Below are positions 55,206-63,171 of a DNA stretch of 64,000 bases, in pieces. This DNA comes from an uncultured Flavihumibacter sp. (GTDB taxonomy: Bacteria; Bacteroidota; Bacteroidia; Chitinophagales; Chitinophagaceae). The position numbers and the translations under genes are program-made. The first letter of the stretch is position 1. Each line of letters begins with the position of its first letter. The stretch is from the NCBI GenBank assembly GCA_902168105.1, contig CABHOY010000041.1, forward strand, positions 62,001-126,000. Reading direction: 5' to 3'. The notes under the pieces are model-generated. The model was not told the DNA's origin and made no database searches. It saw only the letters and a list, made by a program, of their open reading frames with translations.

Positions 55206-55247
55206 AGTTAGGTATTTTATATACCTTCAAAATTATATCTTATCAGA

Positions 55248-55829
55248 TCATTTGGTTATTGCGTTCACCCATTCATCTGTAGTAGCAATACCCGCCTGTC
55301 TTGTCAGCACTTTTTTCATCAGCACTTCATGTACTTCCTTATCGTTATCGGCACAGGCGTCAGATAGCACGGTGAGCACATAGTCTTTGTCTCCGGCTTC
55401 TCTTACGGTACTGAGTACTACGCCGCTTGTTGAATAACCTGTGATGATGAGGTGCTCTGCCTTCATGGCGCGTAAAATGATATCCAGGTCGTTGCCCGAA
55501 AAAGCACTGTATCTTTTCTTGAAAACGACAGGTTCTCCCGGAAGTGGAGCTACTCTTGGATGGATACCGGTAGTATCATCTGTTTCGAGGAACATCCCAT
55601 TGTTTTTTATAGGCGTAAATGCTTTATGATAAGATGGTATTTCCGGGTAGCCGCTACGGAAGCTCAGCGCTGCATATACAACGGGAATGCCTGCCGCCCT
55701 GGCTGCACCCACGGCTTTCTCTACATTGTTTAGTAACATTGCTGCGTCGGATGAAGTCTCCATCATTTTTGTCTGCATGTCAAGTACCAGTAGTACTGTG
55801 CCCTGATTGTTGCTTGTAGTCATATACAT
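55248..55829 (-). CDS. Isochorismatase-like hydrolase
   Basis: A 193-aa cytosolic alpha/beta hydrolase of the isochorismatase-like superfamily. Catalytic Asp in 'VLLVLDMQTKMME' (about 15-27) and Lys in 'VVFKKRYSAFSGNDLDIIL' (about 102). At the position of the usual nucleophilic Cys the sequence reads 'GYSTSGVVLSTVREAGDKDY', with Gly-Val-Val in place of Cys, as in true isochorismatases and a common uncharacterised subgroup. Small-molecule amide or vinyl-ether hydrolysis is possible, but cysteine-dependent chemistry is not. It is the last gene of the MarR-MFS operon, 4 bp after the transporter, which suggests detoxification or efflux. Confidence 0.87.
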   Translation of the reverse strand: MYMTTSNNQGTVLLVLDMQTKMMETSSDAAMLLNNVEKAVGAARAAGIPVVYAALSFRSGYPEIPSYHKAFTPIKNNGMFLETDDTTGIHPRVAPLPGEPVVFKKRYSAFSGNDLDIILRAMKAEHLIITGYSTSGVVLSTVREAGDKDYVLTVLSDACADNDKEVHEVLMKKVLTRQAGIATTDEWVNAITK

Positions 55830-55833
55830 TCTA

Positions 55834-57225
55834 TTATTTAGTTACTGGAATCAATTGTCTTTTTCGGTTAGCTGTAAATGCCGGTATCAGAAAGAGTGTT
55901 ACAACACCGCAGGCTATTAAGGTGAGAATGGCCAGCGAGTGTAAGGCCGCGTCATTCGTTCCACCGCTGAAATGTTGTTTTAATTGTGAGCCTGCAAGTA
56001 TAGCTCCCAGGTAGCCGGAGGTGCGGAACAATCCGAAAGAGATACCTGTCTGTTCAGGAGGCGTTTCAGCATTCAACGTGCTCTGGTTAGCAATAGTGAG
56101 TATACCAATGGCCAGTCCTACCATAAGCGTGATGCCTACTATGAGTATTACAGGTGTCAGGTGAGTCAGCACCATCATACATACGGAAGCTGTAGCAAGG
56201 CATACTGTGCCATACACCAGCAGCATGGCTGTATTTTTATACTTTGCAACAACAAACCCTATGATCATAGCTGCAACAGACATGGGCAACATAATCAGAC
56301 CTATATTCGCCGGGCTTATTTTCTTCGTCTGTTCCAGCCATTGCGGCAGTGCATACAATACCAGGTAGATCATGAAGTTGATACCTATCTGGCGTATAAA
56401 GGTGGTGTTTAACAACGGGTTGCTGGCCAACAAACGTACATCAATAAACGGATTGAATTGTCTTCGCTCAACGACGATGAAAATAACGAGTGTAATGATG
56501 CACAATGGCACTTTGTATAACAGTCCTGTTGGGTACAACAACGATAGGAGCATGAGCAATAGTGAAGTACTGAACAGGACCACACCGGGAATATCCAGTG
56601 CTGTTATTTTCTCCTTGAGAGCTTTCGTTGAATGAGTAAATGTAGTGACTGTCTTTTCTCCAGTTAGCGAAAGCGCAATAGCAATCAGTATAATAGGAAT
56701 GTTGATGAAGAATACAGCCTGCCATCCCCAATGTTGCGTCAGTACGCCTCCAAGAAATGGCCCCAGCGCCACAGATATCTGTGAGGCGGTAGCAATAATA
56801 GCCAGTACCATGCCGGGAACTTCCTCCTTATCTGCCAGGTAGTATTGCCTGATAATGGCCATAGATGAGGGATAGGCCGTAGATGTGCCCAGACCCAATA
56901 TAATTCTGGAGACAATAAGCCATGTGAAGTTCCGCGCAAAAACTCCGATGAGAGCGGAAATGAAGATGAGCACAAACCCGAAATTGTTAATCTTCCTCGC
57001 ACTGAAGATATCTGCCAGGCGTCCCATCAGCGGCTGTCCTATAGCAGATGTAAGGTAGAGTGGCACGATGAGCAGAGCGCCGGTACCCAGGTCCTCTTTA
57101 AATGCCCCGCATATGGATACAATGGCGGTAGCCATCATTGTTGTATTCAGCGGGTTCAATATATTGCCCAGCACAAGGGGCGCCAACATCCTGATGTGTC
57201 TTTGTTCCAATCCTGTTGTTTTCAT
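55834..57225 (-). CDS. MFS drug/efflux transporter (DHA2-like)
   Basis: A 463-aa inner-membrane permease with 12-14 hydrophobic helices. It opens with 'LGNILNPLNTTMMATAIVSICGAF' (helix 1 motif of DHA2 exporters), followed by 'GQPLMGRLADIFSARKINNFGFVLIFISALIGVFA' (motif A, G-x-L-A-D) and 'ALGPFLGGVLTQHWGWQAVFFINIPI' (motif C, G-P-x-x-G-G, and W-R/Q-x-x-F-x-I-N). This is the drug:H+ antiporter pattern. It lies between a MarR regulator (13 bp upstream) and an isochorismatase-like hydrolase (4 bp downstream), a layout typical of inducible efflux operons. The substrate is unknown. Confidence 0.93.
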   Translation of the reverse strand: MKTTGLEQRHIRMLAPLVLGNILNPLNTTMMATAIVSICGAFKEDLGTGALLIVPLYLTSAIGQPLMGRLADIFSARKINNFGFVLIFISALIGVFARNFTWLIVSRIILGLGTSTAYPSSMAIIRQYYLADKEEVPGMVLAIIATASQISVALGPFLGGVLTQHWGWQAVFFINIPIILIAIALSLTGEKTVTTFTHSTKALKEKITALDIPGVVLFSTSLLLMLLSLLYPTGLLYKVPLCIITLVIFIVVERRQFNPFIDVRLLASNPLLNTTFIRQIGINFMIYLVLYALPQWLEQTKKISPANIGLIMLPMSVAAMIIGFVVAKYKNTAMLLVYGTVCLATASVCMMVLTHLTPVILIVGITLMVGLAIGILTIANQSTLNAETPPEQTGISFGLFRTSGYLGAILAGSQLKQHFSGGTNDAALHSLAILTLIACGVVTLFLIPAFTANRKRQLIPVTK

Positions 57226-57238
57226 TGTTCACTGTCTG

Positions 57239-57679
57239 TTATTCTACGATCCTTACCAGCAGTGCCATTGCCTTACTGATCGTCTTTTTCTCTTCTGCCG
57301 TAAACCTCTCAGCGATGATATCCGTCAGCCACTCTTCTCTTTCATCGTAAATTTCCTGTACCAGGTTCTTTCCGGTTTTAGTAAGAGTCACCAACGTTTT
57401 TCTTTTATCATCTGGTGATGGTTTTCTTTGTATATACTTCACCTCTTCCAGCCTGTTCAACACCTGCGACATAAACTGCGATGACATATTCAACTCTTTA
57501 CACAGATCAGAGGGAGATGTTTCTTTTGTGGAAACCAATACCCGGAATACGCCCATTTCCGCCTCCGACAACTGCCCACGGCTATTCATCTGCCTGCGGA
57601 AATGCTTATGCACCCTGGACACCGCGTCCCTGATCTCATGAGCCAGAAGCTGATCCTTTTCCATAATACCAAAGTTCAT
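57239..57679 (-). CDS. MarR-family transcriptional regulator
   Basis: A 146-aa winged-helix DNA-binding protein: 'GQLSEAEMGVFRVLVSTKETSPSDLCKELNMSSQFMSQVLNRLEEVKYIQRKPSPDDKRKTLVTLTKTG' (about 38-106), containing the recognition helix and the D-x-R-x wing typical of MarR, then a C-terminal dimerisation helix. It is the first gene of the operon with the MFS transporter 13 bp downstream, and most likely represses it until a ligand binds. The start is the ATG at 57679 (a second ATG lies at 57664). Confidence 0.93.
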   Translation of the reverse strand: MNFGIMEKDQLLAHEIRDAVSRVHKHFRRQMNSRGQLSEAEMGVFRVLVSTKETSPSDLCKELNMSSQFMSQVLNRLEEVKYIQRKPSPDDKRKTLVTLTKTGKNLVQEIYDEREEWLTDIIAERFTAEEKKTISKAMALLVRIVE

Positions 57680-57800
57680 TTGTTAACCTACTTTGCAAAG
57701 TTACTTTGATATTATTAAATGAGCAAGTTAAATTTTGGGGATCAGTATATCTAATACTATCCTACTAAATGACAGGGCATTAAATTCTAAATAATCTTAT

Positions 57801-57830
57801 GGAGCGTCTCAGATAGTTTTGAGACGCCCC
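57801..57830. terminator. Terminator hairpin after the gasdermin operon
   Basis: GGAGCGTCTCA (57801-57811) pairs with TGAGACGCCCC (57820-57830) with one mismatch and an eight-base loop. It lies downstream of the STAND ATPase gene (ends 58029) and upstream of MarR, so it probably ends the minus-strand operon. Confidence 0.6.
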
Positions 57831-57835
57831 ATATA

Positions 57836-57960
57836 TATATTACAATCCCGTCTCACCGCGCGGTGCAACGCGGTGAATCCAAGATCATCCTTTGCATCCA
57901 CATCCGCTCCTATCAATGGTTGCAGCGCGTCCGGTCTTTTGGATTGTTTTGGACGCTAGT
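57836..57960 (-). pseudogene. Ankyrin-repeat gene fragment
   Basis: The minus strand reads 'RPDALQPLIGADVDAKDDLGF' and continues 'TALHRAVRRDCN'. This is one ankyrin repeat ('...L-x-x-x-GADVDAKD-x-x-G-x-TALH-x-AV'). No start codon or neighbouring repeats remain, so it is a remnant. It lies between the STAND ATPase and the MarR gene. Confidence 0.65.
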
Positions 57961-58028
57961 AAAGGCAAGCTTCCGAACAGCTAAATTTGATATTCCAAAA
58001 GTTTAACGATTAGTCAGACGTTTTATAT

Positions 58029-60566
58029 TCATTGCAACTGATTGTGTTCCGTTTTTTCGGACTCCACACTTTCCAAGAGAGTAATAAAACTCGGATGATT
58101 CTTAATAAAATCGAAGTCAATATCTTCTTCAAGGAATTTCCTGGAATATCTTTTTGTGCGCACGGCCTGCTCCAGATAGTAAATCGCCTTGTCTGCGTTG
58201 CCGCAAAGAGCTTCAAAACAGGCTAGCGTATACTGATCTTCGTCTTCCCCAGGCATCTCCGCTGCAATCTTCACTTGTTTCTTATATTCAATTTCGTCAC
58301 CGATACGCCTATAACAGGCTGCCAAAGCCGCTCTTCCATAGCGATATCTAGGATTATACAACACAGCTCTCCCCAGGTATTTTAATGCCTCTGCTGCTTT
58401 GTTTTGTAATTGTAGCAGGAAACCTATCCAGGCGTGATAGAGTGCATTCTGTGGATTTAATTTACTTGCCTTCCTGAAATGAATGATGGATTTTTGGTTT
58501 ATTCCCATGTAATTATAGGCAACGCCTATATCAGCATGCACCACATGGTTCTGCGGATCAATTCTAATGGATTCTTTATAATAATCGATCGCTTTTTCAT
58601 ACATCAGATTGTCCGAATAAGTCCTACCCAATTTCGAGTATAATTCCGCATTTTGCGGATAGTCGGCTATCATACGTTCCGCGTATTGTAATGCTTCGTC
58701 ATATTTCCGCTGTTCAAGCAATACCGCTATCAGCTGCAGATAGAAATTCCAATCCACCTGGTAGGATGCTATGACCTTCTTAAAATGCATCTCCACTTCC
58801 TCGTATTGACCATTAGACAGATAAACAAGCCCGAGGTCATAGTTCACGGCATGGTAATCCGGCTCTAATGCCAAAACTTTCAGATAAAACGAAATTGCGT
58901 TCTCGTATTCTCCTAGCATGCTATAATTATACCCTATATAATATAAAGCGATTTTGTTCTCTGGAGACTTCTCTATAATCTTATACAGTTCTTTGTTCGA
59001 GTCTGAATAGCGTTTTAGCCCGAAGTAACAATTTGCGAGGCCGATTGTCATTTCTTCATCGTACTGGTTACCTGATAGTTCAACAGCTTTTCTATACATT
59101 TTTTCCGCTTCTTCAAATTCCTGCTTTGAATAGAGCAGTTCTGCCTTATCACGATACAAAGTGTAGTCAAAAGCTCTCTGCTTGATTCGTTCATCCAAAT
59201 CTTTCAAAGCAACAATTCTCCTGTCCCTCGAGCCAGAGTCGTACCTCCTTTTTATTGTACTCTCGTGTTCCTTTCTCTCTGCTCTGGCGTTCAGGATGGA
59301 GCCAAGTAGTATGTCATGGCTGATCTCAAAAAGCCTGCTTCCAGGCGTTGTTTCACGAATTAGACGACAGTCGACAAGGCGTTCAAATGTTTTATTATCA
59401 ATGCCAACCTCGTCATGGATCACAGAGACGAATACCTGGTTCCTCAACCGGTATTTGTCCAGGATCATTCTATCCTCGATCAGTTCACGGACTCTTCTAT
59501 ACATGCCTTCCTCAAGATCCAAATCTTCCAATGTATCAAGATAAAAATTGGTAAGGATCTTATCCAGATTTTCCAGAAGACCGGGTGTGATCTTTCGTTG
59601 CCCCTGACCGATCACAAGTTTACGCTCTATGTGTTGACAGATAATCTGTAACGCGTACGGTTCAATACGACGCTCCTGAGAATTCTCCTCTAATTCATGG
59701 CGCTGGAGTTTAAAAAGGAACTGAATGATGTAATCGCTGGCTCCCGTCAGATCAAATTTTGGGGACGAAAACTTTCCATTTTCCTGCGAAGGATTTTTCA
59801 TAGCCTGTTTGGCCTCTTCCTCGTTAAAGGGAAAAACCTCATAGGTATTGTGCAAAATTTCGGGAAGGGTTATCTTCAACCTACCCACAAGATACAGCTT
59901 GTCCGATCTGATGGAAAACACAAATTTGACTGGAAGCTGTTTGTATAATACGGCGTTCTCCTCCGGCAAGAGCTTCCTTACTTCCGTCTCATATTTTTCT
60001 ACAGCCCGTCTAACATCGATAGGTAACATTGAGCTACGCAAATCAGTGATCTCAGTAATAAGCTCCTCAAAATGATTGGCAGGATAGGTAAAAAATTCTT
60101 CCACCTGATCCATTACAAGTAAGAGGACTATCTGACTTTCTTTGGTATGATATTGAAGGGATTTAAACTGGTACCATAGGGTACTTCGCACCGTTTCAGG
60201 CAAAAACTCAAGGAAGATATTCTGTGACGTCGGCCGAGTATTCGCATTTTCAACATGCAAGTTTCTCATCTTTTCGACAAGCTTCTGCGTATCTGTCTCC
60301 TTGAAAACTCCTGGCCTGACTGAAAACACTCTTATTTCAGAAGAGTTCCTCATGTCAGAAGATACTTTATGCTTTAACATAGGTATAACTCCTGCCTGTA
60401 ACAAAGATGTTTTTCCCACTCCCGTCCTTCCGTAGATCAATATGCACTGGTTCAGGAGAATACTGTTGTGGATATATTCGATTGCGTGCTGACGACCATT
60501 GAACACGTTTTTATCAGTTTCTGTGAAAGGAAAACCTCCTCCTGGAAACCTATAACGTATTTTCAT
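58029..60566 (-). CDS. STAND-type NTPase with C-terminal TPR repeats (putative sensor of a gasdermin module)
   Basis: An 845-aa protein, the third gene of the operon. Residues about 20-460 are a STAND ATPase of the nSTAND1 type: 'NVFNGRQHAIEYIHNSILLNQ' (entry helix), Walker A 'GRTGVGKTS' (46-54), Walker B 'IVLLLVMDQVEEFFT' (146-160, with the nSTAND1-typical D-Q-x-E-E-F), 'VKFVFSIRSDKLYLVGRL' (sensor) and a winged-helix-like segment ending 'SRLFEISHDILLGSIL'. From about 470 to 830 come ten or so TPRs ('AELYSKLGRTYSDNLMYEKAIDYYKESIRIDPQNHVVHADIG'). STAND proteins oligomerise on sensing a trigger. I infer that the TPRs sense or scaffold and that the ATPase activates the adjacent CHAT protease. 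No CARD-like or other death fold was recognised. Ten bp separate it from the CHAT gene. Confidence 0.9.
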   Translation of the reverse strand: MKIRYRFPGGGFPFTETDKNVFNGRQHAIEYIHNSILLNQCILIYGRTGVGKTSLLQAGVIPMLKHKVSSDMRNSSEIRVFSVRPGVFKETDTQKLVEKMRNLHVENANTRPTSQNIFLEFLPETVRSTLWYQFKSLQYHTKESQIVLLLVMDQVEEFFTYPANHFEELITEITDLRSSMLPIDVRRAVEKYETEVRKLLPEENAVLYKQLPVKFVFSIRSDKLYLVGRLKITLPEILHNTYEVFPFNEEEAKQAMKNPSQENGKFSSPKFDLTGASDYIIQFLFKLQRHELEENSQERRIEPYALQIICQHIERKLVIGQGQRKITPGLLENLDKILTNFYLDTLEDLDLEEGMYRRVRELIEDRMILDKYRLRNQVFVSVIHDEVGIDNKTFERLVDCRLIRETTPGSRLFEISHDILLGSILNARAERKEHESTIKRRYDSGSRDRRIVALKDLDERIKQRAFDYTLYRDKAELLYSKQEFEEAEKMYRKAVELSGNQYDEEMTIGLANCYFGLKRYSDSNKELYKIIEKSPENKIALYYIGYNYSMLGEYENAISFYLKVLALEPDYHAVNYDLGLVYLSNGQYEEVEMHFKKVIASYQVDWNFYLQLIAVLLEQRKYDEALQYAERMIADYPQNAELYSKLGRTYSDNLMYEKAIDYYKESIRIDPQNHVVHADIGVAYNYMGINQKSIIHFRKASKLNPQNALYHAWIGFLLQLQNKAAEALKYLGRAVLYNPRYRYGRAALAACYRRIGDEIEYKKQVKIAAEMPGEDEDQYTLACFEALCGNADKAIYYLEQAVRTKRYSRKFLEEDIDFDFIKNHPSFITLLESVESEKTEHNQLQ

Positions 60567-60576
60567 TTAAACAAGT

Positions 60577-62040
60577 TTAATGCCCGTTGGGTAGAGCAGA
60601 TTTATTAAAAATTTGGGGAGTATCTTTATATCTATTATTCGACTTTTCCACGAGGTATTTGCCTCGGCGGTAAGCTTTTTCTAAATCTGTATGGGAAAAA
60701 AAATCTTTAAAAAATGCCTGGGCGAACGTAAGTGATGCATCTATACCAAACAAACCATCCATTCCGATAGCTCCTTCTATTTGGCTTGAGACCCTTTGAG
60801 CAAACCCGGCGGAATTACAGCAATTAAACACTATATAGCGAAGTCTATTTGCCGGATCACCCAGGTGATACATCATATCCTTGTAAAACATATCTATATC
60901 GAATGGATCTACAAAACCCTGTTCGTCAGTAAATAGTAATTCATTGTTCGGATTTCCATGAGCAGTAATAAAAAGTAGGTGAGGCTTAAATTCTTCAAGC
61001 TCTTCTATCAGCCTCACCTGGGTCACAGCAGCCCTATGCGGTGAAAGGTTAAATAGGGCACGGTCGTCACTCATTTTCAATGCATCCTCAATATTTCTAT
61101 AGTTTCGATCTGCCTCCGGATAAACACTGTCTGCAGGAACTGACGATACGAAAAGTATTCGGATCTTTTCCCCTTCCTTATTTGCTTTCGAAGCCAGTGG
61201 AGGTTTGTAAGCCAGGTGCCGTTCAGCTGCTCGTCTATATAAATCATCAATGTATTGCTTGATCCCGCTATTATCAAATTTGAAAGCCATCTCACAGGTA
61301 TAAAAATCCGCCAGCTGGGAAAAGCCTTCGTATGGGGTATGCACTGCCACATTATCCCAACCTTGCTTACGGATCTTTTGAAGAATAAGAAAAATGATCC
61401 GTAAATACCATTTATCATAACGAAAACCCAACAGCAAAAATGAGGTTGCATAAAAAACCGGTGTTTTAAGCTGCTGGGAAAGTGTATCTAAAGCAAATAA
61501 CGAATGTAGAAAATCGAAGAGGTTATCATGTGTGAATACCATCGAGTTCATATCTGTACATGACCCCAGTAAATTAAATATTAATGGTGTCTCTGTAGTC
61601 GATTCTTGTGAGATTGCTTTCCGAACTCCGTTTTCGTCAAAATAGTCCCCTTTAGCAAAATAGCGAAAATCACAGGGTTTACCAATGTGCCTAAAAGCAT
61701 TTAATATTGTGTGATCGGGAGACAGTGACAGTATAAAATTAAACGGTAGGGACGCAAGTTTAAGATAACTATCAGGGATATCGGTATTAATATCACTAAA
61801 ATATTTAGAAGCGGGTATATATACATTATCCTTCATGTACGTGAACCGGTCATCATTTCGGTTCTTATAGTAGAAAAGCCCATCCTCTATCAAATATTCA
61901 TCATGTTCAATCACTTTATTGTGATAGAGAAAGTCCTGCAACGCTACCACCTCTTTCTTGTCATCTAAGCAAAGGTGAAATTCCGGCCCCAGGACAAGAA
62001 CGCACCTACCGCTCCGGAAGTCGTCAATTGGATCGCTCAT
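60577..62040 (-). CDS. CHAT (caspase-like) protease fused to a degenerate SIR2-like domain
   Basis: A 487-aa protein. Residues 1-270 resemble SIR2-like domains of immune proteins: 'GRCVLVLGPEF' (11-21, nucleotide-binding loop position), 'LPFNFILSLSPDHTILNAF' (98-116), 'PLIFNLLGSCTDMNSMVFTHDNLFDFL' (152-178) and 'FLLLGFRYDKWYLRII' (201-216). By eye the catalytic Asn (usually T-N-Y-D) and His (usually K-L-H-G) are replaced, so NADase activity is doubtful. Residues 290-487 are a CHAT protease: 'HLLFITAHGNPNNELLF' (His361) and 'YIVFNCCNSAGFA' (Cys408 as likely nucleophile), then 'AIGMDGLFGIDASLTFAQAFF'. Its start codon overlaps the gasdermin stop (ATGA), so the two are translationally coupled. 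It probably cleaves and activates the gasdermin. Confidence 0.88.
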   Translation of the reverse strand: MSDPIDDFRSGRCVLVLGPEFHLCLDDKKEVVALQDFLYHNKVIEHDEYLIEDGLFYYKNRNDDRFTYMKDNVYIPASKYFSDINTDIPDSYLKLASLPFNFILSLSPDHTILNAFRHIGKPCDFRYFAKGDYFDENGVRKAISQESTTETPLIFNLLGSCTDMNSMVFTHDNLFDFLHSLFALDTLSQQLKTPVFYATSFLLLGFRYDKWYLRIIFLILQKIRKQGWDNVAVHTPYEGFSQLADFYTCEMAFKFDNSGIKQYIDDLYRRAAERHLAYKPPLASKANKEGEKIRILFVSSVPADSVYPEADRNYRNIEDALKMSDDRALFNLSPHRAAVTQVRLIEELEEFKPHLLFITAHGNPNNELLFTDEQGFVDPFDIDMFYKDMMYHLGDPANRLRYIVFNCCNSAGFAQRVSSQIEGAIGMDGLFGIDASLTFAQAFFKDFFSHTDLEKAYRRGKYLVEKSNNRYKDTPQIFNKSALPNGH

Positions 62041-62807
62041 GTCAAAATCAATTTACTAGGTTCATCTTCTGATATCAATAACTCTCCCTCTAAAGGGCCT
62101 AGCAATACCTTTTTATAATCTTGACTCGTGAATTTAAGTGTAAACTTTCCGGGTCTATCACGAAGTTTTTGGATTTTAAGTGCCTTAAGTGCAAAAACCT
62201 GATATGCATCACCATCGTATTCCAATTGGAGATTATCTCCCGATGCGGTCTTCATGTTTCCTTTTACCTCTGCCACGCCACTTTTTCCAGCCTGCAACCC
62301 AACCTCATGCATAGAAGCATTCTTTTTCGCAATTGTAAATTGCTTTGCCTTTATAACCTCGGTCACGATGTACAGATCCCCATCTTCTAATAATTGCTCA
62401 ACGAACTGAGACACATCCTTAATATTAGCGTCTTCGATGAACTTGGAGAGTACTACAACATTTAAGATATTTTGCACAGGCGCATTAAGTTTGATTGCGA
62501 GATCAGACTCCCTCTCACCACCTACTTCCAGATCTCCCGATAAATTGAAGGCCTTAAGCAAGCCCTGTAAGAAGCCGACTTTGACGTTAACGTTCAGCTC
62601 AAACTCCTCTGAAAGGTCAATGCTCGCCAATGGCATATCTTCACTGGGAGAAGGGCAGGCTATCGTGACGCCTTCGAAGACGTCTTCGAGCGAAGCATTC
62701 AAACGTTCCAAATGACCTTTTGAGGATTTAACAAGAAGATCTAAAGGCTTAACCTGGCTTTGGGGTAGGTTTAATAATACAAAACCCGATTGTTTAAGTT
62801 TTCCCAT
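62037..62807 (-). CDS. Bacterial gasdermin-like pore-forming protein
   Basis: A 256-aa protein without signal peptide or membrane helix. The layout follows gasdermins: 'SGFVLLNLPQSQVKPLDLLVK' (7-27, 'P-L-D/x-L-L' motif), an amphipathic beta core (60-115), a helix 'SKFIEDANIKDVSQFVEQLLED' (121-142), and the signature strand 'DLYIVTEVIKAKQFTI' (144-159), which mirrors 'VYVVTEVLQTQKEVEV' of human gasdermin D. A last paired-strand region precedes 'VFALKALKIQKL', and a short C-terminal tail (about 225-256) could be the autoinhibitory segment removed by the protease. Known bacterial gasdermins are palmitoylated on an N-terminal Cys; here the only Cys is residue 51. It is the first gene of the operon, ahead of a CHAT protease and a STAND ATPase. 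The assignment is by eye. Confidence 0.8.
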   Translation of the reverse strand: MGKLKQSGFVLLNLPQSQVKPLDLLVKSSKGHLERLNASLEDVFEGVTIACPSPSEDMPLASIDLSEEFELNVNVKVGFLQGLLKAFNLSGDLEVGGERESDLAIKLNAPVQNILNVVVLSKFIEDANIKDVSQFVEQLLEDGDLYIVTEVIKAKQFTIAKKNASMHEVGLQAGKSGVAEVKGNMKTASGDNLQLEYDGDAYQVFALKALKIQKLRDRPGKFTLKFTSQDYKKVLLGPLEGELLISEDEPSKLILT

Positions 62808-63171
62808 AACAGTATGTGGATTGATTTGGAAAAAATGATTTGAGGGTTACGTGGCAAATCGAGGCTGTTATCTATAAGAAACACCCCTACTTGATACAAT
62901 ATGAAATCAAAATCTCTATCTAGGCATATAAATTGATAAAAAATATGCTTTAAACTTGGCAATAAGTTAAAAGTTGACAGTCGTAGAAATACCAATGAGA
63001 TACCCGGAGCACTTCCAGGTTAACACCTTTTCAGGGCTTGTAGCCTACCTTTTATCCGTGCTAATATTATTCCAACCTAAAGATGGAAAAATTGCACTTA
63101 ATTATCAATACCAACTAGTTTGTATTTTTCCAATTCATCTCGGGAAGCTCGGCGAGAATTTTCTTAAGATG
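62808..63171. other. Upstream region of the gasdermin operon, no gene seen
   Basis: 364 bp, AT-rich, between the end of the P-loop kinase gene and the gasdermin start, all on the minus strand. I found no terminator and no complete TAnnTTTG promoter element. After the kinase stop codon the same frame is open for 18 more codons ('HLKKILAELPEMNWKNTN'), which may be chance. Two open frames here (62771-62995 minus, 62974-63321 plus) have TTG-type starts and no recognisable features, and I do not call them. Confidence 0.5.

Larger units (their letters stand above)
54751..55247. other. Intergenic region with gene remnant and terminator
   Basis: About 500 bp without an intact gene. It holds the remnant at 54835-55025 and a terminator at 55177-55205; the rest is AT-rich. 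Confidence 0.6.
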
